NCBI RefSeq assembly: GCF_014646095.1
Contig: NZ_BMMU01000001.1
Location: 372,001 to 436,000, forward strand
Direction: 5' to 3'
Length of the DNA: 64,000 nt
From: Streptomyces lacrimifluminis
GTDB lineage: Bacteria > Actinomycetota > Actinomycetes > Streptomycetales > Streptomycetaceae
Each line of letters begins with the position of its first letter. Positions within the stretch are counted from its first letter, which is position 1. The notes below the pieces were generated by a model that did not search any database, had not been told where the DNA came from, and saw only the letters and a program-made list of their open reading frames with translations. This document shows positions 41,984-50,969 of the stretch, in pieces. The position numbers and the translations under genes were made by a program.

Positions 41984-42364
41984 ATGGTGACCAAGCAGTT
42001 CACGGGCTCGCCCGACGAAGCGGACCTGAGGCGCGCGGACTCTCTGGCGCGGGAGATCTTCTCGGACGTCGCCAACAAATGGGCGCTCCTGATCATCGAG
42101 GCTCTGGGGGAGCACACCCTGCGCTTCGGCGAGCTGCGGAACGAGATCGAGGGCATCAGCCACAAGATGCTCACTCAGAACCTGCGCATGCTCGAGCGCA
42201 ACGGTCTGATCGAGCGGACGGTGTACCCCGTCGTGCCGCCGCGGGTCGAGTACGCACTCACCGAGCCGGGCCAGGCCCTGCGGGTGACGATCGACGGACT
42301 GTGCGACTGGACTCACCGGTACCTGGGTCACATTGAGACCTCCCGCCACCGCTTCGACGCCTGA
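41984..42364 (+). CDS. HxlR-family winged-helix regulator
   Basis: The 126-residue protein shows the HxlR signature DVANKWALLIIEALGEHTLRFGELRNEIEGISHKMLTQNLRMLERNGLIERTVYPVVPPRVEYALTEPGQAL. It lacks the early cysteine of the redox-sensing YodB/HypR type. It is divergent from a Rid protein, its probable target. Confidence 0.92.
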   Translation: MVTKQFTGSPDEADLRRADSLAREIFSDVANKWALLIIEALGEHTLRFGELRNEIEGISHKMLTQNLRMLERNGLIERTVYPVVPPRVEYALTEPGQALRVTIDGLCDWTHRYLGHIETSRHRFDA

Positions 42365-42387
42365 CAGGGGCGATTGCGTCGCTGCCC

Positions 42388-42760
42388 ATGCCGAAGATCT
42401 CGCGTGTGGAGTTGACGTCTGATCAGGAGCGCGAGGTGCGTGAGCGTCTGCGGGGGCTCGGCGTGGTCACGGCCGCCTTTGGCGCGATCGAGACCGACCT
42501 CCCGCGCGCACTCGACCTCGCCCGCAACTGTCACGCCGTTTACCTGGCAGCCGATCCGCAGCTGCGCAGGTTGGCAACCAGGCGTTTTTCACCCACCCCG
42601 TGATCGACGAGGACGGCGCCCACAGCGAGTACGCCGAACCGTTCGACACGCCGCTCGGCGCAGACGTACTGGATGCGGGGCAGACCGCCCTGGCTGATTG
42701 TGCGGAGAGACGAACCAAGCTGCGCGGAGTCCTGGAACAAGCCCGCATCGTCCGCCAACA
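42388..42760 (+). pseudogene. Frameshifted C-terminal remnant of a large serine recombinase
   Basis: Frame 1 reads ALDLARNCHAVYLAADPQLRRL up to about 42573. A one-base shift continues it as GNQAFFTHPVIDEDGAHSEYAEPF and then TLADCAERRTKLRGVLEQARIV-like sequence. The join LRRL-x-NQAFF, followed by IDEDG...AEPF, is the usual C-terminal part of phage-type serine recombinases. The catalytic and zinc-ribbon regions are absent. It ends about 90 bp from the 3' end of tRNA-Arg(CCT), so it is probably a scar of an integrated element. The frame reading on into the tRNA is not coding. Confidence 0.65.
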
Positions 42761-42763
42761 AGA

Positions 42764-42791
42764 AGACCCCCAGCACGCCGGCTGGGGGTCT
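42764..42791 (-). terminator. Terminator of the tRNA-Arg gene
   Basis: An 11-bp perfect stem (42764-42774 with 42781-42791) with a 6-base loop, 57 bp beyond the tRNA 3' end. On the minus strand it is followed by a T-rich stretch. Confidence 0.75.
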
Positions 42792-42847
42792 CTCTGTTCA
42801 CCTTCCGGCCCCCGTGCGGGGTGTCGAAGGTTCGAATACAACTACTT

Positions 42848-42923
42848 TGGTGCCCTCGGCAGGATTCGAACCTGCGACACCGGCTTTAGGAGAGCCGTGC
42901 TCTATCCCCTGAGCTACGAAGGC
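42848..42923 (-). tRNA. tRNA-Arg, anticodon CCT
   Basis: Reading the minus strand, the acceptor stem GCCTTCG pairs with CGAGGGC (one T-G pair). The D-arm carries GCTCAGGGGATAGAGC and the anticodon arm GGCT-CTCCTAA-AGCC has anticodon CCT. The T-arm is GCAGG-TTCGAAT-CCTGC. The discriminator A and a genomically encoded CCA are present (42848-42850). It decodes AGG. A serine-recombinase remnant lies beyond its 3' end. Confidence 0.97.
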
Positions 42924-43087
42924 GAGGCGGCGCGACCAACGTGCGGCTGCACCACCGCCGACAGTCTAGCGGGTGCTGCTCGGGAGGCCAGCGCGTTGAT
43001 CGGACTCCGGAGGTGAGGAGGGGCGCGCCGGTGTCACCTCGGTCCGATGCTCGTCCCCCATGCTCGTTCCGCCCCTGCCCCCTGCCC

Positions 43088-44440
43088 CTACCGCACCAGA
43101 CAAGGCCGCTTCCCGTCGAACTCCCACCCCGGTACCAGATACCGCATCCCGATCGCATCGTCCCGCGCGCCCAGCGCCTTCTCCCGGTACAGCTCATGTG
43201 CCGCGAGCACCCGCTCCATGTCCACCTGGACGCCCAGCCCCGGCGCGTCCGGCACCGCGATCTCGCCCCCAGTGATCTGTGGAGGAGTGACCGTGAGGCG
43301 TTCCAGGCCCTCCTGCCAGATCCAGTGGGTGTCGAGGGCGTTGTACTCGCCCGGGGCCGCCGCGCCGCAGTGGGTGACCATGGCCAGGGAGATGTCGAAG
43401 TGGTTGTTGGAGTGGCAGCCCCAGGTCAGGCCCATCGCGTTGCACAGCTGGGCCACGCGGACGGAGCCCTGCATGGTCCAGAAGTGCGGGTCGGCCAGCG
43501 GGATGGAGACCGACTGGAGGGCCAGGGCGTGGGTCAGTTGCCGCCAGTCCGTGGCGATCATGTTGGTCGCCGTGGGCAGGCCCGTCGCCCGGCGGAACTC
43601 GGCGAGGATCTCGCGCCCCGAGTAACCGCCCTCCGCACCGCAGGGGTCCTCGGCGTAGGCCAGCGTGCCGTTCAGGGGTGCGCACAGTGCGATCGCCTCG
43701 CGCAGCGACCACGCCCCGTTCGGGTCGAGGGTGATCCGGGCCTCCGGGAAGCGGTCCTTCAGCGCCCGTACGGCCTTCACCTCCTCCGTGCCCTCCAGGA
43801 CACCGCCCTTGAGCTTGAAGTCGCGGAAGCCGTAGCGGGCGTGGGTGGCCTCGGCCTGGCGGACGATCGCCTCCGGCGTCAGGGCCTCCTCGTGCCGGAC
43901 GCGGTGCCAGTCGACGTCCGAATCCGGCTCGCGGACGTAGTCCAGGTCGGTCCGGTCCGGGTCGCCGACGTAGAAGAGGTAGCCCAACATCCGTACAGAG
44001 TCCCGCTGTTGGCCGTCTCCGAGCAGGGCCGCGACCGGTACGTCGAGGTGCTGGCCGAGGAGGTCGAGGAGGGCCGACTCGACGGCCGTCACCGCGTGCA
44101 CGGTGGTGCGCAGGTCGAAGGTCTGGGCGCCGCGTCCGCCCGAGTCGCGGTCGGCGAACCGGGCCCCGATCTCCGCCAGGACGCGCTTGTAGTCGCCCAC
44201 CTTCGCCCCGACGACCAGGGACTCGGCGTCACGCAGCGTCCGCGTGATCTTCTCGCCGCCCGGGACCTCACCGAGTCCCGTACGGCCAGCGGAGTCGGTG
44301 AGGATCACGATGTTGCGCGTGAAGTAGGGGCCGTGGGCGCCGGAGAGGTTCAGCTCCATGCTGTCCCGGCCGGCGACCGGGTAGACGGAGAGGGTGGTGA
44401 CGGTCGGCTGACTCGTGCTGGTACTCGTACGCGTACTCAT
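43088..44440 (-). CDS. gudD: Glucarate dehydratase (enolase superfamily)
   Basis: The 450-residue protein carries the enolase-superfamily ligands and bases of glucarate dehydratase: FKLKGG (K209, K211), ITLDPNGAW (D239), AEDPCG (E265), TNMIATDW (N293), LADPHFW (D317) and CHSNNHFD (H343 to H347). It converts D-glucarate or L-idarate to 5-keto-4-deoxyglucarate in the cytosol. Its length matches the E. coli enzyme. ATG 44440 follows AAGGA. The upstream gene on the same strand encodes a tandem IclR regulator, and the 109-bp gap between them has repeated TATGTGGAT sites. The aldolase and reductase steps are not in this window. Confidence 0.93.
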   Translation of the reverse strand: MSTRTSTSTSQPTVTTLSVYPVAGRDSMELNLSGAHGPYFTRNIVILTDSAGRTGLGEVPGGEKITRTLRDAESLVVGAKVGDYKRVLAEIGARFADRDSGGRGAQTFDLRTTVHAVTAVESALLDLLGQHLDVPVAALLGDGQQRDSVRMLGYLFYVGDPDRTDLDYVREPDSDVDWHRVRHEEALTPEAIVRQAEATHARYGFRDFKLKGGVLEGTEEVKAVRALKDRFPEARITLDPNGAWSLREAIALCAPLNGTLAYAEDPCGAEGGYSGREILAEFRRATGLPTATNMIATDWRQLTHALALQSVSIPLADPHFWTMQGSVRVAQLCNAMGLTWGCHSNNHFDISLAMVTHCGAAAPGEYNALDTHWIWQEGLERLTVTPPQITGGEIAVPDAPGLGVQVDMERVLAAHELYREKALGARDDAIGMRYLVPGWEFDGKRPCLVR

Positions 44441-44478
44441 GGTCGTCGAATCCTTGCGATCCTTGCGCGCAGACTGCG

Positions 44479-44506
44479 TATGTGGATGTTGTCCATGTAT
44501 GTGGAT
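44479..44506. promoter_or_regulatory. Repeated TATGTGGAT elements upstream of gudD
   Basis: Exact copies at 44479-44487 and 44498-44506 flank an inverted TCCAT half-site. They sit 39-66 bp upstream of the gudD start, where an IclR-type regulator would bind. Confidence 0.6.
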
Positions 44507-44549
44507 CGAGACTAGGTGAGTGACCGCACGGGGGCAATGGGAGCGGCGG

Positions 44550-46226
44550 CTACGCCAGCGGCACCCGTGTGAACCGTCCCGCAGTCCGCAGTTCCCCCTC
44601 GATCCGCGAAGCGGTCCCGTACAGCTCCGGCAGCACCTCCGCCACGCACTGCTCCGCCGTGCGCCGGGTCGTGTGCATCGCCACGTTGACCGCCGCGACC
44701 ACCCGTCCCGTACGGTCCCGCACCGGGACCGCGATCGACCGCAGCCCTTCCTCCAACTCCTCGTTGACCACGGCGTATCCCTGCTCCCGCACCTGCGCCA
44801 GCACGCGCGCGAAGGCCACCGGGTCCGTCACGGTGTGCGGGGTCAGCGGGGCCAGGTCCCGCACCTGACGCCCCGCCTCCGGTGTGTCGGCCAGCAGGAC
44901 CCGGCCCATCGAGGTCGGGTACGCCGGAAGCCGTGTCCCGACGGTGATGTTGGCGCTCACGATGCGCCTCGTCGCCACCCGCGCCGTGTACTGGATCTCC
45001 GCGCCCGTATCCCCGGACAGGACCGCCAGTGACGCCGACTCGTCGACGCGTCCCGCGAGTTCGGCCAGGTGCGGGGCGGCGATCTCGGGCAGGGAGGTGT
45101 GGGAGAGGGGCGGGAAGCCCAGGGACAGGACCCGGGGGGTGAGGGTGAAGGTGCGGCCGTGGGCCTCGACGTATCCCAGGTGCTCGTAGGTGATCAGGGC
45201 CCGGCGGGCGGTCGCTCTCGCCAGGCCCGTCGCCCGTGCGACCTCCGTCAGGGTCAGCTCGGCGCGGCCCTCGCCGAAGGCCGTCAGGACGGTGAGGCCC
45301 CTGGCCAGGGACTCGATGAACTCCCGGCCCAGTTCCTGCTTCGAGGCCCCGGTCCAGGCCGCCAGGCCGGAGGGGGGCGCCGGCGTCCCGGCGGGCGGGC
45401 GCACCCGCAGTTCGGTCTCCATCGCGGCCACCGTCGAGCGCAGTCGCGGCAGCAGGTCCTCGCGCAGGTCGGTCGCCGTACGGCGGCTCGTATGGCTGAC
45501 GACGCTCGCGACACAGGCCACCCGGCCTGTACGGGGGTCCCGTACGGGTACGGAGACGGCGACCAGTCCGGGTTCGATCAGCTGGTCGTCCAGTGCCCAG
45601 CCGGTGACGCGGGCCCGCTCGACGTACGCCTCGAAGTCGGCGCCCGAGTCGTCGGTTCGCGGGGGTATCGCGGGGAAGCCGAGGTCGGCCGGGTCCGCCG
45701 TCCGGCGTTCGTGCCAGCGGTGCCAGTCGGCGGGCGTCCACTCGGTGGCGAACAGCGGCCCGGGGGCGGTGCGTTCGGCGGGGAGGAGGTCGCCGATGCG
45801 GAAGCTGAGCGACATCGCGCGGCGGCGGGTCGCCTGGTGGATGAACCGGATGCCGTCCCGGTCGCCGACCGCGAGCGACACCGACTCGTCCAGCTCGTCG
45901 GCCAGGGCGTCCGCGTGCGCGTCGAGAAGGGCGGGCAGCCGGAGGGCGGCCAGGTAGGCGTTGCCGAGTTCCATCAGCCGAGGGGTGAGAACCGCGTCCC
46001 GGCCGTCGAGACGGACGTACCCCATGCGGGCGAGCGTCGCCGTGATCCGGTCCACCGTGGAGCGAGCCAGGCCGGTCGCGCGCTCAAGACCGCTCAGGCT
46101 CAGCGTCCCGCCCGCCTCGGTCAGCTGCCGCAGCACGGCGATCCCCCGGATCAGCGGGGCGACGGCCTCGGCGGGCACGGGACCACCGTCCAGGACCGAC
46201 GGGACATTCGTGGCGGGGGCAACCAT
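44550..46226 (-). CDS. Tandem IclR-IclR fusion regulator
   Basis: ATG 46226 gives 558 residues; an upstream GTG at 46304 is possible. Two complete IclR units follow each other. Helix-turn-helix one is [32 protein letters not shown] with effector domain to about residue 260. Helix-turn-helix two is [33 protein letters not shown] (about 305-340) with its effector domain to the end ([40 protein letters not shown]). Fused double IclR proteins are known mainly in actinobacteria, often beside aromatic or sugar-acid catabolism genes. Position suggests control of gudD through the TATGTGGAT sites. Confidence 0.92.
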   Translation of the reverse strand: MVAPATNVPSVLDGGPVPAEAVAPLIRGIAVLRQLTEAGGTLSLSGLERATGLARSTVDRITATLARMGYVRLDGRDAVLTPRLMELGNAYLAALRLPALLDAHADALADELDESVSLAVGDRDGIRFIHQATRRRAMSLSFRIGDLLPAERTAPGPLFATEWTPADWHRWHERRTADPADLGFPAIPPRTDDSGADFEAYVERARVTGWALDDQLIEPGLVAVSVPVRDPRTGRVACVASVVSHTSRRTATDLREDLLPRLRSTVAAMETELRVRPPAGTPAPPSGLAAWTGASKQELGREFIESLARGLTVLTAFGEGRAELTLTEVARATGLARATARRALITYEHLGYVEAHGRTFTLTPRVLSLGFPPLSHTSLPEIAAPHLAELAGRVDESASLAVLSGDTGAEIQYTARVATRRIVSANITVGTRLPAYPTSMGRVLLADTPEAGRQVRDLAPLTPHTVTDPVAFARVLAQVREQGYAVVNEELEEGLRSIAVPVRDRTGRVVAAVNVAMHTTRRTAEQCVAEVLPELYGTASRIEGELRTAGRFTRVPLA

Positions 46227-46308
46227 GGGCACACCGTAGTGCCCGTACGGAACCGCCGGTGGTACGCCCGTCGGCGTCGGCCGACTCCCCACCGACTCCA
46301 CCACCGGC

Positions 46309-47610
46309 TCACCGCCGGGTGATCGTCACCCGGTAGTTGCCGTCGAGGTCCGCGCTCGTCACGGCGATCTGGATGCCCCGCCTCGGGTCCTTGAAGGTCT
46401 CGCCGGGTGCGAAGGGCGCGTCGGAGAGCTCCGCGTGGACGTTCGGGCTGCGGGTGCAGCCGCCGCTGTTCCGGCGGGAGTCGTACACCGTGACCGGGCC
46501 GCGGCCGGTGTCGACGTTCGCGTCGACCCGGTAGACCAGCACGCCCGGCCGGCACACCGTCTCGTCGTTGCCCTCGCGCGTACGCAGCTCGACGGCGTAC
46601 CCCGTACGGGAGTTGACCGGCACGAAGACGAGCTTCGCGCCGCCGGGACGGGCCAGCGGGGTGAGTGTGTACTCGCTCGTCCCGGCCCTCACCGCGCAGC
46701 CGACCTGCGTGGGGTCCAGCCAGCCGAGCTTCCACTTGTGCCAGCCGAGGAGGTCGTTGTTGGCCCCCCAGTCCTCGCTCATGATGTCCCAGTGGCCGAC
46801 CGCGCCCCCGCCGGCTTGCGTGTAGAGGTCCGGCAGCCCGAACACATGGCCGTTCTCGTGCGGGAGGACGCGGTATCCCGTGGTGTCGTACGAACCGGAG
46901 CCGTCGTCCTGCCGGGAGTAGACGAAGGACGCGTTGGCGACGGGCACCCCGTCCGCGACCGGCGCCTGTCTGTTTCCGGCGAAGGTGACGGACAGGACGG
47001 TGTCCAGGGCGGAGGGTCCCGCGTTCGGGGTGACCAGCACGTTCAGCAGGTCGTACGAGCGGAAGTCGACCGTCGGGTCGGCGGCGGCCACGATGTCGTG
47101 GACCAGGCGGCGGTAGCCGGGGTCGAAGGGGGCGCCGCGCTCTATGCCGTACGAGCGGAAGGTCCGGGGCATCCGCAGCCAGTCGGCGACGGGGGCCTCG
47201 GGGCGGTAGTCGAGGCGGCCGTAGGAGCTGGTGGTGAACCAGTCCCGGGTCTGCGGGAAGAACTCCGCGAGCCGGTCGAGGGCGCTGCCCTGGCCGGGGG
47301 CGTCGGAGAAGTCGACCATCAGGGTCAGCGCGCGGACGGTGCCCGTGGAGCGGGAGTAGCCGGGTGGGGTGGGCAGTCCCTCGGACATCTGGACGCCGAG
47401 ACCGCCCCGGATCGCGCAGGGGCCGAGCGGGGAGGTGCGGGCCAGTGGCACGGAGCCCGCGGCCGTCATGGAACCCCTGGTGAGGTGCCCGGTGCCGGCC
47501 GAGGTGCTGACCGCGAGGGTCAGCGCGGCCACGGACACGAGGGCCGCCGCCCGGCGGGGGCGCAGGGGGCCCGGCGGACGTATCCGACCACGGCTGGACG
47601 GCTGCTGCAT
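46309..47610 (-). CDS. Secreted M6-family metalloprotease
   Basis: The 433-residue preprotein has a signal peptide with an Arg-rich start (RPRRAAALVSVAALTLAVSTSAGTG). The M6 (immune inhibitor A-like) catalytic domain has the zinc motif HENGH (in RVLPHENGHVFGLPDLY) and a downstream Met-turn region VGHWDIMSEDWG. C-terminal beta-rich segments follow. It should degrade extracellular protein. ATG 47610 follows AAGGG. The divergent promoter region holds a perfect CRP-like palindrome 124 bp upstream. Confidence 0.92.
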   Translation of the reverse strand: MQQPSSRGRIRPPGPLRPRRAAALVSVAALTLAVSTSAGTGHLTRGSMTAAGSVPLARTSPLGPCAIRGGLGVQMSEGLPTPPGYSRSTGTVRALTLMVDFSDAPGQGSALDRLAEFFPQTRDWFTTSSYGRLDYRPEAPVADWLRMPRTFRSYGIERGAPFDPGYRRLVHDIVAAADPTVDFRSYDLLNVLVTPNAGPSALDTVLSVTFAGNRQAPVADGVPVANASFVYSRQDDGSGSYDTTGYRVLPHENGHVFGLPDLYTQAGGGAVGHWDIMSEDWGANNDLLGWHKWKLGWLDPTQVGCAVRAGTSEYTLTPLARPGGAKLVFVPVNSRTGYAVELRTREGNDETVCRPGVLVYRVDANVDTGRGPVTVYDSRRNSGGCTRSPNVHAELSDAPFAPGETFKDPRRGIQIAVTSADLDGNYRVTITRR

Positions 47611-47733
47611 GCACGGACCCTTCGCGCCACGGCAGCCGTTCGGTCTCGGACTGCGCCCTTTCGATCACCCTGTGTCGAGGTCGGCGGGGGCGCGCGCTGG
47701 AGGAGACCGATCGTGGGTCTCCGTCCCAGAGGT

Positions 47734-47751
47734 ATGTGACTCAGGTCACAT
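47734..47751. promoter_or_regulatory. CRP-like palindrome ATGTGAC-N4-GTCACAT
   Basis: A perfect 7+7 dyad contains GTGA-N6-TCAC and fits the Streptomyces Crp motif GTG-N6-GNCAC. It lies between the M6 protease start (47610, minus) and the TetR start (47893, plus), nearer the protease promoter. Confidence 0.75.
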
Positions 47752-47778
47752 GAATTCTCCTCCGATGCGGGAAATAAC

Positions 47779-47835
47779 CGGGGATCGATTCCCCGTTTAG
47801 CCAGGTGTCCGAGCGAAACGGGGACTGCTTCCCCG
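47779..47835. promoter_or_regulatory. Twin TetR-type operators CGGGGA-N5-TCCCCG
   Basis: Identical arms occur at 47779-47795 (centre TCGAT) and 47819-47835 (centre CTGCT), 40 bp apart and within 114 bp of the TetR start. The arrangement suits cooperative autorepression. Confidence 0.75.
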
Positions 47836-47892
47836 GATCGCATCTGAAACTCTCGAATCCCGAACCTCACCGCTCGACCGAAGGAGTACGCC

Positions 47893-48534
47893 GTGCAGAC
47901 CGCGATCCCCGTGCAGAAGGTGACCCGGCCCCGCGCCGACGCCCTGCGCAACCGGGAGCGGATCGTCACCGCCGCCCGCGAGATGTTCGTCGAGTTCGGC
48001 CCCGAGGTGCCGCTCGACGAGATCGCCCGCCGGGCCGGCGTTGGCAATGCCACGGTGTACCGCAACTTCCCGGACCGGGACGCCCTGGTGCGGGAGGTCG
48101 TCTGCTCGGTCATGGACCGTACGTCCGAGGCGGCCGAGTCCGCGCTCGCCGAGACCGGCGACGCCTTCGAGGCACTGTCGCGCTTCGTGCACGTCGCCGC
48201 CGACGAGCGGATCAGCGCGCTCTGCCCGATGATGTCCAGCACCTTCGACCAGCACCACCCGGACCTGGAGGCGGCGCGGGAGCGGGTCGAGCAGCTCATC
48301 GGGGAGATCATGGACCGCGCCAAGGCGGCCGGGCAGCTCCGCACCGACGTGGGCGTGGGCGACGTGATGGTCGTCGTGTCCCAGCTCAGCCGCCCTCCGG
48401 CGGGATCGGCGTGCATGAACATCGACCGCTTCGTCCATCGGCACCTGCAGCTGTTCCTGGACGGGCTGCGGGCCCCGGCCCGCTCCGAACTGCCCGGTAA
48501 GCCCGCGACGATGGAGGACCTGCGCCGATCCTGA
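47893..48534 (+). CDS. TetR-family regulator of a DHA2 efflux pump
   Basis: GTG 47893 behind AAGGAG gives 213 residues. The helix-turn-helix is RIVTAAREMFVEFGPEVPLDEIARRAGVGNATVYRNFPDRDALVREVV. The ligand domain follows the SBP/KsdR-like helical pattern with SRFVHVAADERISALCPMM. It lies 157 bp upstream of the DHA2-type MFS gene on the same strand and has twin dyads in its own promoter, so it probably represses both itself and the pump. Confidence 0.92.
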   Translation: MQTAIPVQKVTRPRADALRNRERIVTAAREMFVEFGPEVPLDEIARRAGVGNATVYRNFPDRDALVREVVCSVMDRTSEAAESALAETGDAFEALSRFVHVAADERISALCPMMSSTFDQHHPDLEAARERVEQLIGEIMDRAKAAGQLRTDVGVGDVMVVVSQLSRPPAGSACMNIDRFVHRHLQLFLDGLRAPARSELPGKPATMEDLRRS

Positions 48535-48691
48535 CCGATTAGTTCAGAGCACCACGCGGGTCACCCCCCCCACACACACACCACTCGCGCCACTCACCCC
48601 AGCACACACCAGGCTTCCAGTCGTCAGCGCCGACGAACTGATCCTTTTCGCATCCTTTTTTCTTTCCCGAAGTCCCGAAGTGGGTATCTCC

Positions 48692-50224
48692 ATGTCCGAA
48701 ACAGCCCAGGCCGTCGCCGCCAAGGCGCCGACTCCCGACTCCAACCGCTGGAAGGCGCTCACGTTCATCGCGCTCGCCCAGCTGATGGTCGTGCTCGACG
48801 CGACCATCGTGAACATCGCACTGCCCTCGGCCCAGCAGGACCTGGGGATATCGGACGGCAACCGCCAGTGGGTCATCACGGCCTACGCCCTGGCCTTCGG
48901 CGGACTGCTGCTCTTCGGCGGCCGGATCGCCGATATCTGGGGCCGCAAGAACACCTTCGTCACCGGCCTGATCGGCTTCGCCGGCGCCTCCGCCCTGGGC
49001 GGCGCGGCGACCAACGAGGCGATGCTGCTCGGCTCCCGCGCACTCCAGGGTGCCTTCGGCGCGCTGCTGGCGCCCGCCGCGCTCTCCCTGCTCGCGGTGA
49101 TGTTCACCGACGCCAAGGAACGCGCCAAGGCGTTCGGCATCTACGGTGCGATCGCCGGTGGCGGCGGCGCCGTGGGTCTCATCCTCGGCGGCTTCCTCAC
49201 CGAGTACCTGGACTGGCGCTGGACGTTCTTCGTGAACATCCCGTTCGCGATCGTCGCCGCCGTCGGCGCGTACTACGTCATCCGTGAACCGTCCGGCAGC
49301 CGCAACCGCTCGCCGCTCGACGTCCCGGGTGTCGTCCTGTCCACCCTCGGTCTGGTCTCGCTGGTCTACGGCTTCACGCGGGCCGAGTCCGAGGGCTGGA
49401 GCGACTCCCTGACGATCGGCATGTTCGTCGCCTCGGTGGTGCTCCTCGCGGCCTTCGTGTTCGTCGAGTCCAGGGTCAAGGCCCCGCTGCTGCCCCTGCG
49501 TGTCATCACGGAGCGCAACCGCGGCGGTGTCTACCTCTCGCTCGGCCTCGCGATCATCGCGATGTTCGGCCTGTTCCTCTTCCTGACCTACTACCTGCAG
49601 ATCGTGAAGGGCTACTCGCCGGTCAAGACCGGCTTCGCCTTCCTGCCGATGATCGTGGGCATGATCACGGGCTCCACGCAGATCGGTGCCCGGCTGATGA
49701 CCCGGGTCGCCCCGCGCCTGCTGATGGGCCCGGGCTTCCTGCTCGCCGCGCTCGGCATGCTGCTGCTGACCCAGATGGAGATCGGCTCCTCGTACGCCGC
49801 CCTGCTCCTGCCGGCCATGCTCCTGCTCGGCCTCGGCATGGGTACGGCGTTCATGCCGGCCATGTCCCTGGCCACGCTGGGCGTCGAGCCGCGTGACTCC
49901 GGTGTCGCATCCGCGATGGTCAACACCTCGCAGCAGGTGGGCGGCGCGATCGGTACGGCCCTGCTGAACACGATCGCCGCCTCGGCGACCACGTCGTACA
50001 TCGCCGACCACATCGGTACGGCGACCTCCCGCTCCCAGCAGCAGCTGGTCCAGCTGGAGGCCATGGTCGAGGGCTACACCAGCGCCATCTGGTTCGCCGT
50101 CGGCATCCTGGTCGCCGCGGCGAGCATCGCCTTCACCTTCATCAACGCCGGTCGCCCGGACATGAGTTCGGTCAGTGGTGAGGGCGCTGAGGAGGAGCTG
50201 AAGGTTCCGGTGGTCGCCCACTGA
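48692..50224 (+). CDS. DHA2-family (EmrB/QacA) multidrug efflux MFS transporter
   Basis: ATG 48692 gives 510 residues with fourteen predicted helices. It has the DHA2 hallmarks QLMVVLDATIVNIALPSAQQDLG, GGRIADIWGRKNTFVTG (motif A) and GPG-type helix turns. The GTG at 48680 would add four residues. It exports hydrophobic compounds by proton antiport. Its regulator is the TetR gene just upstream. It converges on a MarR gene, with two strong hairpins between. Confidence 0.92.
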   Translation: MSETAQAVAAKAPTPDSNRWKALTFIALAQLMVVLDATIVNIALPSAQQDLGISDGNRQWVITAYALAFGGLLLFGGRIADIWGRKNTFVTGLIGFAGASALGGAATNEAMLLGSRALQGAFGALLAPAALSLLAVMFTDAKERAKAFGIYGAIAGGGGAVGLILGGFLTEYLDWRWTFFVNIPFAIVAAVGAYYVIREPSGSRNRSPLDVPGVVLSTLGLVSLVYGFTRAESEGWSDSLTIGMFVASVVLLAAFVFVESRVKAPLLPLRVITERNRGGVYLSLGLAIIAMFGLFLFLTYYLQIVKGYSPVKTGFAFLPMIVGMITGSTQIGARLMTRVAPRLLMGPGFLLAALGMLLLTQMEIGSSYAALLLPAMLLLGLGMGTAFMPAMSLATLGVEPRDSGVASAMVNTSQQVGGAIGTALLNTIAASATTSYIADHIGTATSRSQQQLVQLEAMVEGYTSAIWFAVGILVAAASIAFTFINAGRPDMSSVSGEGAEEELKVPVVAH

Positions 50225-50263
50225 CCCCGGCTGCCGTCCCCCTCGTACCCCTTCGGGCCACTC

Positions 50264-50348
50264 CGTACGTCACGTGGGGTGGGGACGCCTCGTGACGTAC
50301 GACTCCAGGATCTGCCCTGGCTCCGCTCAGCGGAGCCAGGGCAGATCC
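50264..50348. terminator. Pair of strong hairpins between convergent DHA2 and MarR genes
   Basis: The first hairpin is CGTACGTCACG (50264-50274) with CGTGACGTACG (50291-50301). The second is a 41-bp palindrome, 20-bp arms 50308-50327 and 50329-50348 with one central base. The MarR stop codon lies inside the second, so MarR mRNA ends within its own terminator. Confidence 0.85.
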
Positions 50349-50836
50349 GCGTTCGCGTCCGTGGGCTGAAGGCCCTCGGCGACGATCTCCATGACGTCGT
50401 GGAGCGTCTTGCGCTGCTCGTCGCTGATCCGGTCGAACAGCGCCTGCCGTACGGCGCCCGCATGGCCGGGTGCGGTGCGCCGGAGCACCTCCCGGCCCTG
50501 GTCGGTCAGGACCGCGAACTGGCCGCGCTTGTCCGAGGGGCAGTCCTCGCGGCGTACCCAGCCGTTCTTCTCCAGCCGGGCGATGGCGTGCGAGAGCCGG
50601 GAACGGGTGATCTTCGCCTGCATCGCGAGCTCGGTCATGCGCAGCCGCGCGCCCGCTGTTTCACTGAGACGGGCGAGCAGGCCGTAGTAGACGTGCGGCA
50701 TGCCGGCGTCACGCTGGAGCTGGCGGTCGAGATGGTCCTCGAGCAGGGTGACGGCGTGCATATAGGCGCGCCAGGTGCGCTGCTCCTCGTCGGTGAGCCA
50801 GCGGGGCTCCTCGTCAGGTGTAGATGCCGTGTTCAT
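50327..50836 (-). CDS. MarR-family regulator
   Basis: ATG 50836 gives 169 residues. The winged helix is LRMTELAMQAKITRSRLSHAIARLEKNGWVRREDCPSDKRGQFAVLTDQGREVL. It is divergent from a class III extradiol dioxygenase, as in quinone-responsive MhqR-like systems. Inverted repeats of CTTGA/TCAAG lie in between. The in-frame ATG at 50995 would start inside the divergent promoter and is rejected. Its stop codon is embedded in a 41-bp palindrome. Confidence 0.9.
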   Translation of the reverse strand: MNTASTPDEEPRWLTDEEQRTWRAYMHAVTLLEDHLDRQLQRDAGMPHVYYGLLARLSETAGARLRMTELAMQAKITRSRLSHAIARLEKNGWVRREDCPSDKRGQFAVLTDQGREVLRRTAPGHAGAVRQALFDRISDEQRKTLHDVMEIVAEGLQPTDANADLPWLR

Positions 50837-50904
50837 GTACTCCACTCTACGTTCCCCGTCCTTGAATATTAAACCAAAACGATGTATGTTCAGTATGCGA
50901 GAAG

Positions 50905-50932
50905 CTTGAGACTTCAAGGTGCAGACTTGAAG
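50905..50932. promoter_or_regulatory. Overlapping CTTGA/TCAAG dyads in the MarR/dioxygenase promoter
   Basis: CTTGA-N4-TCAAG (50905-50918) overlaps CTTCAAG-N7-CTTGAAG (50912-50932). They lie between the starts at 50836 and 50970, in an AT-rich stretch that includes GAATATTAAACC. Confidence 0.65.
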
Positions 50933-50969
50933 CAGGAGTGGTAGAGGTCCCGGGAAGGGAGCAGTCGAC

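Noticed and set aside
42600..43016. A 138-residue frame crossing the tRNA-Arg gene
   Set aside because: Its first third is the frameshifted recombinase remnant and the rest reads through a terminator and a tRNA; it cannot be a normal gene.
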